Part shown: one piece after another, positions 44,686 through 54,619 of the stretch
How the letters are laid out: every line of letters starts with the position of its first letter
Numbering within the stretch: position 1 is the stretch's first letter
Made by a program: the position numbers and the translations under genes
Notes under the pieces: generated by a model
Database searches by the model: none
Seen by the model: only the letters and a program-made list of their open reading frames with translations
What the model was told of the DNA's origin: nothing
NCBI RefSeq assembly: GCF_003664585.1
Contig: NZ_RCHI01000005.1
Span: 210,264 to 274,263, forward strand
Length of the DNA stretch: 64,000 nt
Reading direction: 5' to 3'
Source: Paenirhodobacter hankyongi
GTDB taxonomy: Bacteria; Pseudomonadota; Alphaproteobacteria; Rhodobacterales; Rhodobacteraceae

Positions 44686-44913
44686 TTGGCATTCCAGATT
44701 GTTGCTGCACCTGAGGTAGCGGCTGAGCTCGGGAATCACAATTGAAACGCGCCAAATTCGGCGAGAAAAATCAGCACTTGCCTTAATTTTGTGCGAAACT
44801 CAAGACGGTCCGGCCAAAGGTTACCGCTCACAGCCGGATTCGCCCGGTTTTGCGGCCGATTGCACAGGGCGCGGGCTTGGCCTAAGCCTTTCGCCGGAAC
44901 CGGAGGAGATCGG

Positions 44914-46053
44914 ATGACGGTTGCGGTGATCATCGTGGCGGCGGGACGTGGCAGCCGCGCCGGCGGGGGCGAGCCGAAACAGTGGCGCGACCTGGCGGGC
45001 GTGCCGGTGCTGGCGCGCACCGTTGCGGCCTTTCGCGGCATCGGCCGCATCACCGTGGTGCTGCACCCCGACGACATGGTGCGCGGCATCGCGCTGTTCG
45101 GCGGCACGGTGACGCTGGTCGCAGGTGGCGCGACGCGCGACGCCTCGGTGCGGGCGGCGCTCGAGAGTCTCACGGGCAGCGGCGTCGAGAAGGTGCTGAT
45201 CCACGACGGTGCGCGCCCGCTGGTGCCGCGTGCGGTGATCGCGGGGGTGCTCACGGCGCTCGACACCGCGCCGGCTGCCGCGCCGGCGCTTGCCGTCACC
45301 GATGCGCTCTGGCGCGGCACCGAGGGCCGGGTCAGCGGCACCGAGAGCCGCGAGGGCCTCTATCGCGCGCAGACGCCGCAGGGCTTCCGCTTCGCGCAGA
45401 TTCTTGCCGCGCATCGCGCCCATCCGGGCGGCGCCGCCGATGATGTCGAGGTCGCCCGCGCCGCCGGTCTGACGGTGGACATCACCCCCGGCTCGGAAGA
45501 CAATCTGAAGATCACCTTCGCCGAGGATTTCGCCCGCGCGCGCGCGATCCTCGCCGCACGAAAGGACAGAGGCATGGATGTGAGAGTGGGCAACGGCTAT
45601 GACGTGCACGCCTTTTGCGAGGGTGACGGCGTCATCCTGTGCGGGGTTAAGGTGCCGCATACAAAGGCGCTTCTGGGCCATTCGGATGCCGATGTCGGCA
45701 TGCACGCGCTGACCGACGCGATCTATGGCGCGCTGGCCGAAGGCGACATCGGCCGCCACTTCCCGCCCTCCGATCCGCAGTGGAAGGGCGCGGCGAGCGA
45801 GATCTTCCTCGCCCATGCCGCGAAGCTCGCCACCGAGAAGGGCTATCGGATCTCGAACGTCGATGTGACGATCGTGTGCGAGCGGCCGAAGGTCGGCCCG
45901 CATGCGGCGGCGATGATGGCCGAGCTTGCCCGCATCCTCGGGATCTCGCCGAACCGGGTCTCGGTCAAGGCGACCACCTCGGAACGGCTCGGCTTCACCG
46001 GTCGCGAGGAAGGTATCGCCGCCCTCGCCACCGCCACCCTGATCGGAGACTGA
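44914..46053 (+). CDS. ispDF: Bifunctional IspD/IspF
   Basis: A 379-residue fusion of two steps of the MEP isoprenoid pathway. Residues 1-220 are the CDP-ME synthase ([11 protein letters not shown] nucleotide loop, HDGARPLV); residues 221-379 are the MEcPP synthase ([24 protein letters not shown]). The fusion is the normal form in Alphaproteobacteria. The ATG at 44914 follows GGAGGAG. Divergent from dusB and first gene of a compact operon with pgpA and pncC. Confidence 0.97.
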   Translation: MTVAVIIVAAGRGSRAGGGEPKQWRDLAGVPVLARTVAAFRGIGRITVVLHPDDMVRGIALFGGTVTLVAGGATRDASVRAALESLTGSGVEKVLIHDGARPLVPRAVIAGVLTALDTAPAAAPALAVTDALWRGTEGRVSGTESREGLYRAQTPQGFRFAQILAAHRAHPGGAADDVEVARAAGLTVDITPGSEDNLKITFAEDFARARAILAARKDRGMDVRVGNGYDVHAFCEGDGVILCGVKVPHTKALLGHSDADVGMHALTDAIYGALAEGDIGRHFPPSDPQWKGAASEIFLAHAAKLATEKGYRISNVDVTIVCERPKVGPHAAAMMAELARILGISPNRVSVKATTSERLGFTGREEGIAALATATLIGD

Positions 46054-46055
46054 CC

Positions 46056-46538
46056 ATGACGCTGCGTGCGATCACCACTTTCGGTTTCGTGGGCCTGCTG
46101 CGCCCGGCACCGGGCACCTGGGGCTCGCTTGTCGCCGTGGCCCTTGGCTGGGCGATCGAGCATTGGCTCGGCTTCATCCCGCTGGTGATTGCCACCGTGG
46201 CGGTCACGCTCCTCGGCTTCTGGGCTGTCAATGCCGCGCTGAAGCCGGGCGAGGACCCGTCCGAGGTGGTGATCGACGAGGTTGCGGGGCAATGGCTCGC
46301 GCTTCTCTTCCCCGCCATGGGGTTCTGGCTGCGCGACGTGCCGATGGTCTGGCCCGGCCCGGTCGCGGCCTTCCTGCTGTTCCGCCTCTTCGACATCTGG
46401 AAACCCGGCCCCGTCGGCACCGCCGACCGCCGCAACGACCCCGCCGGCGTGATGCTGGATGACCTGATTGCGGGCGTCTTCGCGGGCATCGTCACGGTGA
46501 TCCTGGCCGGGCTCTATCACGGGGTGATGATGCGATGA
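46056..46538 (+). CDS. pgpA: Phosphatidylglycerophosphatase A
   Basis: A 160-residue membrane phosphatase making phosphatidylglycerol. The PAPGTWGSL N-terminal motif, the acidic EVVIDEVAGQW segment and FDIWKPGPVG are diagnostic. Four membrane segments. It starts 2 nt after ispDF and overlaps the next gene by 4 nt. Confidence 0.95.
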   Translation: MTLRAITTFGFVGLLRPAPGTWGSLVAVALGWAIEHWLGFIPLVIATVAVTLLGFWAVNAALKPGEDPSEVVIDEVAGQWLALLFPAMGFWLRDVPMVWPGPVAAFLLFRLFDIWKPGPVGTADRRNDPAGVMLDDLIAGVFAGIVTVILAGLYHGVMMR

Positions 46539-47002
46539 CCCCGGCCGAGATCCTTGCCGCGGCCCGCGCGAAGGGGCTGCGCATCGCCACCGCCGAAAGC
46601 TGCACCGGCGGCATGGTCGCCGCGGCGCTGACCGACATTCCGGGCAGCTCCGACGTGTTCGAGCGCGGCTTCGTCACCTATTCGAACCTCGCCAAGGAGC
46701 AGATGATCGCGGTGCGGGCCGAGACGCTTGCCGCCCATGGCGCGGTCTCCGAGGAGGTCGCGCGCGAGATGGCCGAGGGGGCACTGGCCCATTCCGCCAC
46801 CGATCTTGCGGTCTCGATCACCGGCATCGCCGGCCCCGGCGGGTCCGAGTTCAAGCCCGAGGGGCGGGTCTGCTTCGGTCTGGCCGGCACGGGGCGCGCA
46901 ACCGTCACCGAAACCGTCGAGTTCGGCGCCCTTGGCCGTGACCGGGTGCGCCTTGCCGCCCGCGATCATGCGCTCGCACTGCTGGCGCGGGCGCTGGCCT
47001 AG
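46535..47002 (+). CDS. pncC: Nicotinamide-nucleotide amidohydrolase PncC (CinA C-terminal domain)
   Basis: A 155-residue CinA-C protein that deamidates NMN for NAD recycling. Motifs [19 protein letters not shown] and [14 protein letters not shown]. It lacks the N-terminal MoCF-like domain of full CinA, as in many Alphaproteobacteria. Its TAG shares the sequence CTAG with the stop of the convergent gene. Confidence 0.93.
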   Translation: MTPAEILAAARAKGLRIATAESCTGGMVAAALTDIPGSSDVFERGFVTYSNLAKEQMIAVRAETLAAHGAVSEEVAREMAEGALAHSATDLAVSITGIAGPGGSEFKPEGRVCFGLAGTGRATVTETVEFGALGRDRVRLAARDHALALLARALA

Positions 47003-47460
47003 GCGACCGGGCCGTAGAGCGCCACGGCGCGATCCTCGAACGCCTTGACGATCTTGCGCATCGCCTGATCGAAGACGACGCCGATCACGCCTTGCAGGAT
47101 CGCGTTCTTGAACTCGAAATCGACGAAGAAGTCGACATTGCAGCCGCCCTCGTCGCGGTCGGTGAACTGCCACCAGCTCTTCAGATACTTGAACGGCCCG
47201 TCGAGATATTCGGTATCGACCCGCAGCCGCGCCGGAAACAGCGTCACGCGCGAGCCGAAGCGTTCGCGGAACACCTTGAACGAGATCACCAGATCGGCCT
47301 CGAGCACCTCGGAACCGGGCTCCTCGCCGGGCCGGCGCGCGCGGATCCGCGCGGCCGAGTTCCAGGGCAGGAACTGCGGGTATTTCGCCACATCGGCAAC
47401 GAGGTCATACATCTGCCGCGCCGAATAGGGCATGACGCGCTTTTCGGAATGTGTCGGCAT
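46999..47460 (-). CDS. RatA/Coq10-type START-domain protein
   Basis: A 153-residue polyketide cyclase/START-fold protein. Motif [17 protein letters not shown] near the N-terminus is typical. Relatives are ubiquinone-binding COQ10 or the ribosome-associated RatA; the bacterial role is uncertain. The neighbouring pncC gene ends in the same CTAG. Confidence 0.88.
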   Translation of the reverse strand: MPTHSEKRVMPYSARQMYDLVADVAKYPQFLPWNSAARIRARRPGEEPGSEVLEADLVISFKVFRERFGSRVTLFPARLRVDTEYLDGPFKYLKSWWQFTDRDEGGCNVDFFVDFEFKNAILQGVIGVVFDQAMRKIVKAFEDRAVALYGPVA

Positions 47461-47553
47461 CTGCTCCTGTCCGTGCGCCGTTCCCTTCGCCCCCTTGTTG
47501 CGATAAACCGGCAGGGAAATGCAAGGCCCCCCGGGCCCGTTCAGGAGAACAGG

Positions 47554-48120
47554 ATGACGCAGCGCACCGCCGATGGTCGCACCTACGAGATCGACCAGAT
47601 GATTTCCGCCAAGCGCATCGCCGCGCGGGTCGAGGCGCTTGGCGCCGAAATCTCGGAAAGCTTCCGCGGCACCGACCGGCTCGTGGTGGTGGGGCTGCTG
47701 CGCGGGTCCTTCGTCTTTATCGCCGACCTGATCCGCGAGATCGATCTGCCCTGCGAGGTCGATTTCCTCGAGGCGTCCTCTTACGGCAACGACACCACCT
47801 CGACCCGCGAGGTCCGCATCCTGAAGGATCTGCGCGGCAGCATCGGCGGGCGCGACGTGCTGGTGGTCGAGGATATCGTCGACACCGGCCACACGATTTC
47901 GAAGGTGATGGACATCCTGCGCGACCGCCACCCGCGGCGGATCGAATGCTGTGCGATGCTCGACAAGCCCTCGCGCCGCGAGGTCGACGTGCATGCGACC
48001 TGGACCGGCTTCGAGATCCCCGACGAATTCGTCGTGGGCTACGGGCTCGACTTCGCGCAGACGCACCGCAACCTGCCCTTCATCGGCACCGTGCGCTTCA
48101 CCGGCGAGGCGGCGAAGTGA
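47554..48120 (+). CDS. hpt: Hypoxanthine phosphoribosyltransferase
   Basis: A 188-residue purine-salvage enzyme converting hypoxanthine or guanine and PRPP to IMP or GMP. PRPP-binding loop [39 protein letters not shown] at the C-terminus. The ATG follows AGGAGAACAGG. The stop overlaps a small membrane protein gene (GTGA). Confidence 0.94.
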   Translation: MTQRTADGRTYEIDQMISAKRIAARVEALGAEISESFRGTDRLVVVGLLRGSFVFIADLIREIDLPCEVDFLEASSYGNDTTSTREVRILKDLRGSIGGRDVLVVEDIVDTGHTISKVMDILRDRHPRRIECCAMLDKPSRREVDVHATWTGFEIPDEFVVGYGLDFAQTHRNLPFIGTVRFTGEAAK

Positions 48121-48287
48121 ACCCGCTGTGGTTCATCCGCATGGCGAAATGGGCGCGTCGGCCGCCCTCGATGACCCAGGTCAAGATCGCGGGCACGGTG
48201 CTCGCGATCGCCGTGGCCATCGTCATCGTCGACAAGCTCGGTTTCTGGCCGGACTGGGCGCGGCTGGACCGCGCCCCCCGCCCCTGA
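48117..48287 (+). CDS. Small membrane protein coupled to hpt
   Basis: A 56-residue protein with one transmembrane helix (about 22-40, [20 protein letters not shown]) after a basic N-terminus (MAKWARRPP). The GTG start overlaps the hpt stop as GTGA. From memory, a similar short frame follows hpt in other Rhodobacterales. Function unknown. Its stop abuts the convergent ccmG stop without spacer. Confidence 0.72.
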   Translation: MNPLWFIRMAKWARRPPSMTQVKIAGTVLAIAVAIVIVDKLGFWPDWARLDRAPRP

Positions 48288-48818
48288 TCACTCGTTCTCG
48301 CCTGCGAGCAACGGCGAGATCTGCTCGTCGAGCACCTTTTGCGTGATCGGCCCGGCATAGCGCAGCAGCACCGTGCCCTCGCCATCGATCACGAAGGTCT
48401 CGGGCACGCCCGCGACGCCCCAGTCGAGCCCCATGGTGTTCTTCGGATCGGCCCCGATCTTCGTGAAGGGATCGCCAAGCTCGGCCAGGAATGACAGCGC
48501 CTGCGCGGGCTTGTCCTTCCAGTTCACGCCATAGATCTCGACCCCGTCCTCGGCCATCGCCTTCAGCGTCGGATGCTCGACCCGGCACGGCGCGCACCAG
48601 GACGCCCAGAAGTTGACCAGCTTGATCTTGCCGTCGCGCAGATCGGCATCGGTGAACATCTGCGCCTCGCCAAGCGCCACGGTCTCGACCGGCGGGGCGG
48701 CCTTGCCGATCAGCGCCGAGGGCAGTGCCGTCGGATCGGTGCGGTTCATCCCCCACAGGAACAGCCCCGCCAGTGCCGCGAAGGCGACCGGGGGCAGCAG
48801 GACAAGCGGCTTAACCAT
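48288..48818 (-). CDS. ccmG: Cytochrome c maturation thiol-disulfide oxidoreductase CcmG/DsbE
   Basis: A 176-residue membrane-anchored thioredoxin (helix 6-24) keeping apocytochrome heme-binding cysteines reduced in the periplasm. Active site WASWCAPC; cis-proline loop GVAGVPETFVID. It overlaps ccmD by 8 nt. Confidence 0.95.
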   Translation of the reverse strand: MVKPLVLLPPVAFAALAGLFLWGMNRTDPTALPSALIGKAAPPVETVALGEAQMFTDADLRDGKIKLVNFWASWCAPCRVEHPTLKAMAEDGVEIYGVNWKDKPAQALSFLAELGDPFTKIGADPKNTMGLDWGVAGVPETFVIDGEGTVLLRYAGPITQKVLDEQISPLLAGENE

Positions 48819-48969
48819 TCTTTCGCATCCGTTCTTCCTGGCGCGCCAGCGCCTGTTTCACTTTCGCGCCCTTCCACAGCGAGAGCGCGACAAGCCCCGC
48901 CAGAAGCCCCACGGTCGCGACATAGGAGCCGAGCACGGTGATCGCGTATTTCCCGAGTTCCGGCATCAT
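48811..48969 (-). CDS. ccmD: Heme exporter protein CcmD
   Basis: A 52-residue single-helix protein (helix about 9-31) with a basic C-terminal tail (KVKQALARQEERMRKNG). It helps release CcmE from the CcmABC complex. The ATG at 48969 overlaps the ccmC stop (ATGA). Confidence 0.9.
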   Translation of the reverse strand: MMPELGKYAITVLGSYVATVGLLAGLVALSLWKGAKVKQALARQEERMRKNG

Positions 48970-49694
48970 GCCATGCGCTCCCTCTGCTCGAGCGCCTTGA
49001 GCCGGCGCAGGCGGATCTCGGTGCGGGTGCGCAACAGCACCAGCGCGACGAAGAACAGGATGAAACCCGCGATGCACAGCAGCAGCGGGAACCAGTAGAC
49101 ATCCGAGATGTGCTGCGCCGAATCCATGCTCAGCGTCGCGCCCTGATGCAGGCCCTGGTTCCAGAACAGCACCGCATAGCGGCTGAGCAGCGCGAAGACC
49201 GAGCCGACAAGGCACAGCACGCCGGTGAGGTCGGCCGCGGTGTCCGGGTTGTCGATCGCCTCCCACAGCGCCATGTAGCCCAGGTAAAACAGGAACAGGA
49301 TCAGGAACGAGGTCAGCCGCGGGTCCCACTCCCACCAGGTGCCCCACATCGGCTGGCCCCAGATCGCCCCGGTGATGAGCGCGATCAGCGTCATCACCAT
49401 GCCGATCGGTGCCGCGGCCTTGGCCGCCAGCGCCGAGACATGGTGGCGACGGATGAGCCAGATCAGCGAGGTGACGAGCATCATCCCCCAGATGTTGATC
49501 GCCATCATCGCGGCCGGGACGTGGACGTAGATCACCTTCACCGTCGAGCCGAAATTGTCGGCGTCCGGGGTCAGGAAGAAGCCCCAGATCAGCCCGCCCA
49601 GCAGGCAGGCCGCCGCCAGGCCCGTCGCCCAGGGCAGGACGAGCGACGAGGTCTTCATGAACTTGACGGGGTTCGCGTATTCCCAGATCGACAT
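48966..49694 (-). CDS. ccmC: Heme exporter/handling protein CcmC
   Basis: A 242-residue protein with six membrane helices. The tryptophan-rich heme motif WGQPMWGTWWEWDPRLTS is complete. It loads heme onto CcmE. ccmE is not in this window. Confidence 0.95.
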   Translation of the reverse strand: MSIWEYANPVKFMKTSSLVLPWATGLAAACLLGGLIWGFFLTPDADNFGSTVKVIYVHVPAAMMAINIWGMMLVTSLIWLIRRHHVSALAAKAAAPIGMVMTLIALITGAIWGQPMWGTWWEWDPRLTSFLILFLFYLGYMALWEAIDNPDTAADLTGVLCLVGSVFALLSRYAVLFWNQGLHQGATLSMDSAQHISDVYWFPLLLCIAGFILFFVALVLLRTRTEIRLRRLKALEQRERMA

Positions 49695-49777
49695 GGGGTC
49701 TGGCTACCTTCCTGTTCTTTCGCGCTCAACTCACTATCGCGTATGGTCCGACATTCGATGCGACGCCTTGCCGCGCG

Positions 49778-50440
49778 TCAAGCCTGCCGCAGGTTCACCC
49801 GGATCGCCGCGGCCGAGGCGAAGGGCACGAGGGCGATGGTCGCCGCGGTGATCCCTGCGAGCATCAGAAGCGGCACCCGCACCTCCATCCCCGCCGCGCC
49901 GCGCCGCACGAGTTCCGCCCCGAAGATCAGCGTCGGCACGTAGAGCGGCAGCACCAGCAGCGACAGCAGCAGCCCGCCGCGCTTCAGCCCCACGGTCAGC
50001 GCCGCGCCGAAGGTGCCCAGCACCGAGAGCGCCGGCGTGCCCAGAAGCAGCGACAGCACCAGCCACAGATAGGCCGGCGCGGGCAGATGCAGCAGCACGC
50101 CGAAGACCGGCGCCGCCAGCACCAGGGGCAGCCCGGTGGTGATCCAATGCGCCGCGGCCTTCATCGACACCGCGCCCTCGAGCGGGATCGGCGCGGTCAC
50201 CAGCAGATCGAGCGTGCCGTCCTCGTAATCGAGCGCGAAGATCCGGTCGAGCGAGAGCAGGCAGGCAAGCAGCGCACCAAGCCACAGCACGCCCGAGGCG
50301 ATGCGGGCGAGCACCCCGCCCTCGGGCCCGACGCCGAAGGGGACAAGCGTCACCACGATCAGGAAGAAGGCAAGGCCGAGGCCGAAGCCGCCGCCCGCCC
50401 GCACCGCGAGGCGCAGGTCGCGAAGAAGCAGCGCGATCAT
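49778..50440 (-). CDS. ccmB: Heme exporter protein CcmB
   Basis: A 220-residue six-helix permease partner of CcmA. The conserved N-terminal LLLRDLRLAVRAGGG and FALDYEDGTLDLL are present. The ATG at 50440 is preferred to an upstream ATG that adds 19 atypical residues. 83 nt separate it from ccmC. Confidence 0.93.
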   Translation of the reverse strand: MIALLLRDLRLAVRAGGGFGLGLAFFLIVVTLVPFGVGPEGGVLARIASGVLWLGALLACLLSLDRIFALDYEDGTLDLLVTAPIPLEGAVSMKAAAHWITTGLPLVLAAPVFGVLLHLPAPAYLWLVLSLLLGTPALSVLGTFGAALTVGLKRGGLLLSLLVLPLYVPTLIFGAELVRRGAAGMEVRVPLLMLAGITAATIALVPFASAAAIRVNLRQA

Positions 50441-50499
50441 GCCCGGCCTCCGTTTCGGCACAGAGCTCGGACGCGCCGCGGGGAGCATTCGGGCCAAGA

Positions 50500-50548
50500 A
50501 AAAACGGGGGGCCTTTTCCCTGGCCCAAATACTCCGGCCGGAGGCGTC
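50500..50548 (-). repeat. Dispersed intergenic element, copy 4
   Basis: Minus strand: CCTCCGGCCGGAGTATTTGG followed by GCCAGGGAAAAGG. It begins about 30 nt after the ccmA stop, sense orientation, inside the ccmA-ccmB gap of 136 nt. Confidence 0.65.
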
Positions 50549-50576
50549 CGGCAGATGTCACAGGTGCCGCAGCGGC

Positions 50577-51209
50577 TCATCCGAAAGCCTCGTCGAAGCT
50601 GCCGCGGAAACCGCCCTGTTCGGGCGGGCGCGCCTTGAAGGGGGCGAGGTCGAGCACCTCGGCCTCGGGGATGCCGAGGTCGATATGGGTGGCCATCAGC
50701 GCCGCGCCGCCGGTCGCGAGATGCGCCCGCACCGCCGCCCCGAAAAGCGCGACCGAGGCCGCATCGAGCGAGACGGTGGGTTCGTCGAGCACCCAGATCG
50801 GGCGGCCGGTGACCAGAAGCCGCGCGAGCCCAAGTCGGCGCTTCTGTCCGGCCGACAGGCTGTGCGCCGCCCGGTCGGCCAGCGCGCGCAGGTTCATCTG
50901 CTCGATTGCCGGGTCGATGTCGGGCGTCGCGTAGACATCGGCCCAGAAGCGGAGGTTCTCGCGCACGCTCAGCATCGCCTTCAGCCCGTCGGCGTGGCCC
51001 GCATAGGCCATCGTCTCGGCCGGCATCGAGACGGTGCCGGCAAGTGCCGGCTGCAGCCCGGCAAGCGTGCGCAGGAGCGTCGTCTTGCCGATCCCGTTCG
51101 GGCCGCGCAAGACCAGCGCACGGCCGGCGTCGAGGGTGAAGCTCACCCCCTCGAGCACCGGCAGCCCGCCGCGTGTCACGCTCAGATTGTCGACGCTCAA
51201 CATGGTCAT
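50577..51209 (-). CDS. ccmA: Heme exporter ATP-binding protein CcmA
   Basis: A 210-residue ABC ATPase: Walker [10 protein letters not shown], signature SLSAGQKRR, Walker [13 protein letters not shown]-loop MATHID. With CcmB it drives release of heme-loaded CcmE. First gene of the ccmABCDG cluster. Confidence 0.96.
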   Translation of the reverse strand: MTMLSVDNLSVTRGGLPVLEGVSFTLDAGRALVLRGPNGIGKTTLLRTLAGLQPALAGTVSMPAETMAYAGHADGLKAMLSVRENLRFWADVYATPDIDPAIEQMNLRALADRAAHSLSAGQKRRLGLARLLVTGRPIWVLDEPTVSLDAASVALFGAAVRAHLATGGAALMATHIDLGIPEAEVLDLAPFKARPPEQGGFRGSFDEAFG

Positions 51210-51247
51210 GGCAGAGCCTTAACCGATCCGGCCGGGCCGGGAAAGCG

Positions 51248-51616
51248 TCACGGCGTCTCCCCCGGCATCGGCAGCAGCGCGGCGGCAACGCGCCGCCCCT
51301 CGCTCAGCAGCACGTTGTAGGTGCGCGCGGCAGACGGCGTGGACATGCCCTCGCACATCACCCCGGCCGCCTCGAGCACGGCAACGAAGGGTTTCGGCAG
51401 ATAGGCGATCTGCGCTCCGGTGCCGACGAACAGCACGTCGACCTGCCCCGCAAGCGCCTCGAGCGGTGCGAGGTCGTCATAGCCGCCCCAGGGGCCCGCC
51501 GCCTCGGCCCGCACCAGCAACCCGCCGCGATGCACCACCCCCGCGACCCGGAAGAACCCCGGGCCATAGGAATCGACCGGCAGCGAGGCGCCGAATTCGG
51601 CCTCAGTGATCGGCAT
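51248..51616 (-). CDS. Mth938-like (DUF498) protein
   Basis: A 122-residue protein of the Mth938/NDUFAF3-like family. Motifs GPGFFRVAGVVHRGGLLV, VDVLFVGTGAQIAYLP and RTYNVLLSEGRRVAAAL fit. The cellular function is unclear. It overlaps the secF 3' end by 14 nt, so it is cotranslated with the Sec operon. ATG at 51616. Confidence 0.85.
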   Translation of the reverse strand: MPITEAEFGASLPVDSYGPGFFRVAGVVHRGGLLVRAEAAGPWGGYDDLAPLEALAGQVDVLFVGTGAQIAYLPKPFVAVLEAAGVMCEGMSTPSAARTYNVLLSEGRRVAAALLPMPGETP

Positions 51617-52586
51617 TCGCCGCTCCCTCGGTGAAGAACTTGTCCGACGGATCGCCCGGTTTCTTGTTCCGGTCGAGACCGATGAACAGAACGATGTTCT
51701 TCGCCACATAGACCGAGGAATAGGTGCCGACCACAACGCCCCAGGTCATCGCCAGGACGAAGTTGCGGATCACGTCGCCGCCCAGCACGATCAGCGAGAT
51801 CAGCGAGATCAGCGTCGTGCCCGAGGTCATCACGGTGCGCGACAGAGTTTCGTTGACCGAGATGTTCATCACGTCCTTGAGCGGCATCGTCTTGTACTTG
51901 ACCAGGTTCTCGCGCAGTCGGTCGAACACCACGACGGTGTCGTTGATCGAATAGCCGAGGATGGTCAGCAGTGCGGCGATGATCGTCAGGTCGAACTTCA
52001 GCTGGAACAGCGCGAAAAGTCCGACGGTGAGCACCACATCATGCACGAGCGACGCGAGCGCACCGATCGAGTATTGCCACTCGAAGCGCACCCAGACATA
52101 GACGACGATTGCACCGGCGGCAGCCAGAACCGACCAGACCGCGGTCCAGATCAGCTCGCCCGAGACCTTCGGCCCGACGGATTCGGTCGAGATGAAGCGC
52201 ACCTCCGGGTCGGCGGTCTTCAGCGCGGCCTCGATCGTGCCGATCTGCTCGGGGGTGATCGCCTGGGTGTCGCCCTGGGCCTGGATGCGGATCATCGCCA
52301 CGTGCTGATCGGCGCGGAAGCTCGGATCGAAGACCTCGGTGATCGAGACATCGCCGAGGTCGAGCGTCGAGAGCGCCTGGCGATAGCTCGCGACGTCGAT
52401 CACCTGTGTCGATTCGGTGCGGATCGTGGTGCCGCCGCGGAAGTCGATGCCGAAGTTCAGCCCCATCACGATCGGCAGGATGATCGAGATGATGACCGCG
52501 GCCACCGAGGCGCCGAAGGTCAGCCACTGGTGCTTGAAGAAATCGAAGCTGGTGTGTTCAGGAACGAGTTTGAGCCGGAATGCCAT
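51603..52586 (-). CDS. secF: Protein translocase subunit SecF
   Basis: A 327-residue RND-type membrane protein helping SecYEG by proton-driven pulling. GIDFRGGT motif, six membrane helices and the TILGYSINDTVVVFDRLREN segment. 12 nt downstream of secD. Confidence 0.97.
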   Translation of the reverse strand: MAFRLKLVPEHTSFDFFKHQWLTFGASVAAVIISIILPIVMGLNFGIDFRGGTTIRTESTQVIDVASYRQALSTLDLGDVSITEVFDPSFRADQHVAMIRIQAQGDTQAITPEQIGTIEAALKTADPEVRFISTESVGPKVSGELIWTAVWSVLAAAGAIVVYVWVRFEWQYSIGALASLVHDVVLTVGLFALFQLKFDLTIIAALLTILGYSINDTVVVFDRLRENLVKYKTMPLKDVMNISVNETLSRTVMTSGTTLISLISLIVLGGDVIRNFVLAMTWGVVVGTYSSVYVAKNIVLFIGLDRNKKPGDPSDKFFTEGAANADH

Positions 52587-52598
52587 GACGTTCCCTCC

Positions 52599-54263
52599 TT
52601 AAAGCTCGATCGTCTTCGGCCGGCGCCGGTCGTACCAGGCGCTCACCATCAGACGGGTGACATAGATGGCGGTGAAGACCGAGGTGAGGATGCCGATGAT
52701 CAGCGTCACGGCAAAGCCGCGCACCGGGCCCGCGCCGAGGACGAACAGGATCACGCCAGTGATGAAGGTGGTCACGTTCGCGTCGACGATCGCCGACATC
52801 GCCTTCTCGAAGCCAAGCTCGATCGCCCGCGCCGCCCCCTTGGCCGTCCGCAGCTCCTCGCGGATGCGCTCGAAGATCAGCACGTTGGCGTCGACCGCGG
52901 TGCCCATGGTCAGCACGATGCCGGCAATGCCGGGAAGGGTCAGCGTCGAACCGATCATCGACATGACGCCGAAGATGAGGCCGATGTTGATCATCAGCGC
53001 GATCGAGGCGAAGAGCCCGAAGAGCCCATAGGACGCGATCATCACCGCCACGACGGCGACGAACCCCACAGCCGCAGCCATCCGGCCGCCGGCAATCGAA
53101 TCGGCACCAAGCTCCGGCCCGATCGTGCGTTCCTCGAGGAAGGTCATGCCGGCCGGCAGCGCGCCCGCCCGCAGCAGAAGTGCAAGATCGGTCGCCTCCT
53201 GCGAGGAGAAACGGCCGGTGATGATGCCCGAACCTCCGGCGATATGGCTCTGGATCACCGGTGCCGAAATCACCTTGCCGTCCAGCACGATGGCGAAGGG
53301 CTCGCCGATGTGGTTCTGGGTGAAGTCGCCGAAGGCGCGCGCGCCGGTCGGGTTGAAGCGGAAGCCGACGGCGGGGTAGCCGTTCTGGTCGGTTTCAGGG
53401 CGGGCATCGGTCAGCTCGTCGCCCGAGACCACCGGCACCTGGTCGAGGATGTAATAGATCCCCTGAGTGTTGGCGTCGGGCAGGATCACGTTGCCCGAGC
53501 CCGCGGGCTGGTCGGGGTTCGAGCTGCGGCCGACGACCTGGTGGAAGGTCAGCTTCGCGGTGGTGCCGATCAGCGATTTCAGCTCGGCGGCCGAGCCGAT
53601 GCCGGGCACCTCGATCAGGATCCGGTCCGAGCCCTGGCGCATGATCGTCGGCTCGCGCGTGCCGGCGGCGTCGACGCGGCGGCGCACGATCTCGAGCGAC
53701 TGCTGCATCGTGCGGTCATCGGTCGCGGCCTGTTCGGCCTCGCTCAGCCGGATGGTGATCGTGTCGCCCTGCCCGGTCACCTCGATGTCGCTTTGCCCGA
53801 CGCCGGTCAGGGTGACGACCGGGGTGGCGAGCGCCTTGACCGCCGCAACGGCCGCCGCGATCTGGTCGGCATTGCCGATCTGGATGCGCAGCTCGCCGTC
53901 CGGCGAGGCGACGCGGCGGATCGAGCCGATGGTGGTGCGTTCGCCCGAAAGCGCCTTGCGCGCCTCGGGCCAGAGCGCATCCATCCGCGCCTTGTAGACC
54001 TCGGAGAGATGGACCTCGGCCAGCAGATGCGCGCCACCGCGCAGGTCGAGCCCGAGGTTGACGAGCCCCGAGGGCAGCCAATCGGGCCAGGCGGCCTTTG
54101 CCGCCGCCTGCTCGTCACTCAGCGCACCGCTGCGCTCGAGCGTGCGCAGGGCGTCATTGTGCCCCTCGACACGATTGTAGAAAAGGTTCGGCGCCGCCAT
54201 GCCCAGCCCGATCACGCACAGGCCGATGATGACGACACGCTTCCAGAGCGGGATCTGCAGCAT
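52599..54263 (-). CDS. secD: Protein translocase subunit SecD
   Basis: A 554-residue partner of SecF. N-terminal helix, LGLDLRGGAHLL, large periplasmic P1 region, then the RND helices with GTAVDANVLIFERIREE. 14 nt after yajC. Confidence 0.97.
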   Translation of the reverse strand: MLQIPLWKRVVIIGLCVIGLGMAAPNLFYNRVEGHNDALRTLERSGALSDEQAAAKAAWPDWLPSGLVNLGLDLRGGAHLLAEVHLSEVYKARMDALWPEARKALSGERTTIGSIRRVASPDGELRIQIGNADQIAAAVAAVKALATPVVTLTGVGQSDIEVTGQGDTITIRLSEAEQAATDDRTMQQSLEIVRRRVDAAGTREPTIMRQGSDRILIEVPGIGSAAELKSLIGTTAKLTFHQVVGRSSNPDQPAGSGNVILPDANTQGIYYILDQVPVVSGDELTDARPETDQNGYPAVGFRFNPTGARAFGDFTQNHIGEPFAIVLDGKVISAPVIQSHIAGGSGIITGRFSSQEATDLALLLRAGALPAGMTFLEERTIGPELGADSIAGGRMAAAVGFVAVVAVMIASYGLFGLFASIALMINIGLIFGVMSMIGSTLTLPGIAGIVLTMGTAVDANVLIFERIREELRTAKGAARAIELGFEKAMSAIVDANVTTFITGVILFVLGAGPVRGFAVTLIIGILTSVFTAIYVTRLMVSAWYDRRRPKTIEL

Positions 54264-54277
54264 GACGGCGAAGGTCC

Positions 54278-54619
54278 TTATTCGGCGCTGGCGGCCGGTT
54301 CGGTCTTGGTGAGCACCTGGGTCACGGTCGCCTTGACGACGCGCACCTTGACGCCCGGCGCGATCTCGACCTCGAGCTCGCCATCCTCGCGCACATGGGT
54401 GACCTTGCCGATGATGCCGCCCTGGGTGACGACCTGGTCACCGCGACGCAGCGCCTCGACCATCGAGCGGTGTTCCTTCACCTTCTTCTGCTGCGGACGG
54501 ATCAGCAGGAAATACATGATCACGAAGATCAGGACGAGCGGCAGGAACTGGCCGAAGGCGGCAATGCCCGACGGGGCGGCGCCACCGGCGGCCTGGGCGA
54601 AGGCGGGGGAGATGAACAT
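54278..54619 (-). CDS. yajC: Sec translocon accessory protein YajC
   Basis: A 113-residue protein with one N-terminal helix (about 22-40, PLVLIFVIMYFLLIRPQQKK) and a small cytoplasmic beta domain (GDQVVTQGGIIGKV). First gene of yajC-secD-secF. Confidence 0.96.
   Translation of the reverse strand: MFISPAFAQAAGGAAPSGIAAFGQFLPLVLIFVIMYFLLIRPQQKKVKEHRSMVEALRRGDQVVTQGGIIGKVTHVREDGELEVEIAPGVKVRVVKATVTQVLTKTEPAASAE

Noticed and set aside
44745..44770. CGCC-N6-GGCG near the dusB start as an NtrC site
   Set aside because: R. capsulatus NtrC sites are of CGCC-N9-GGC type; the spacing does not fit.
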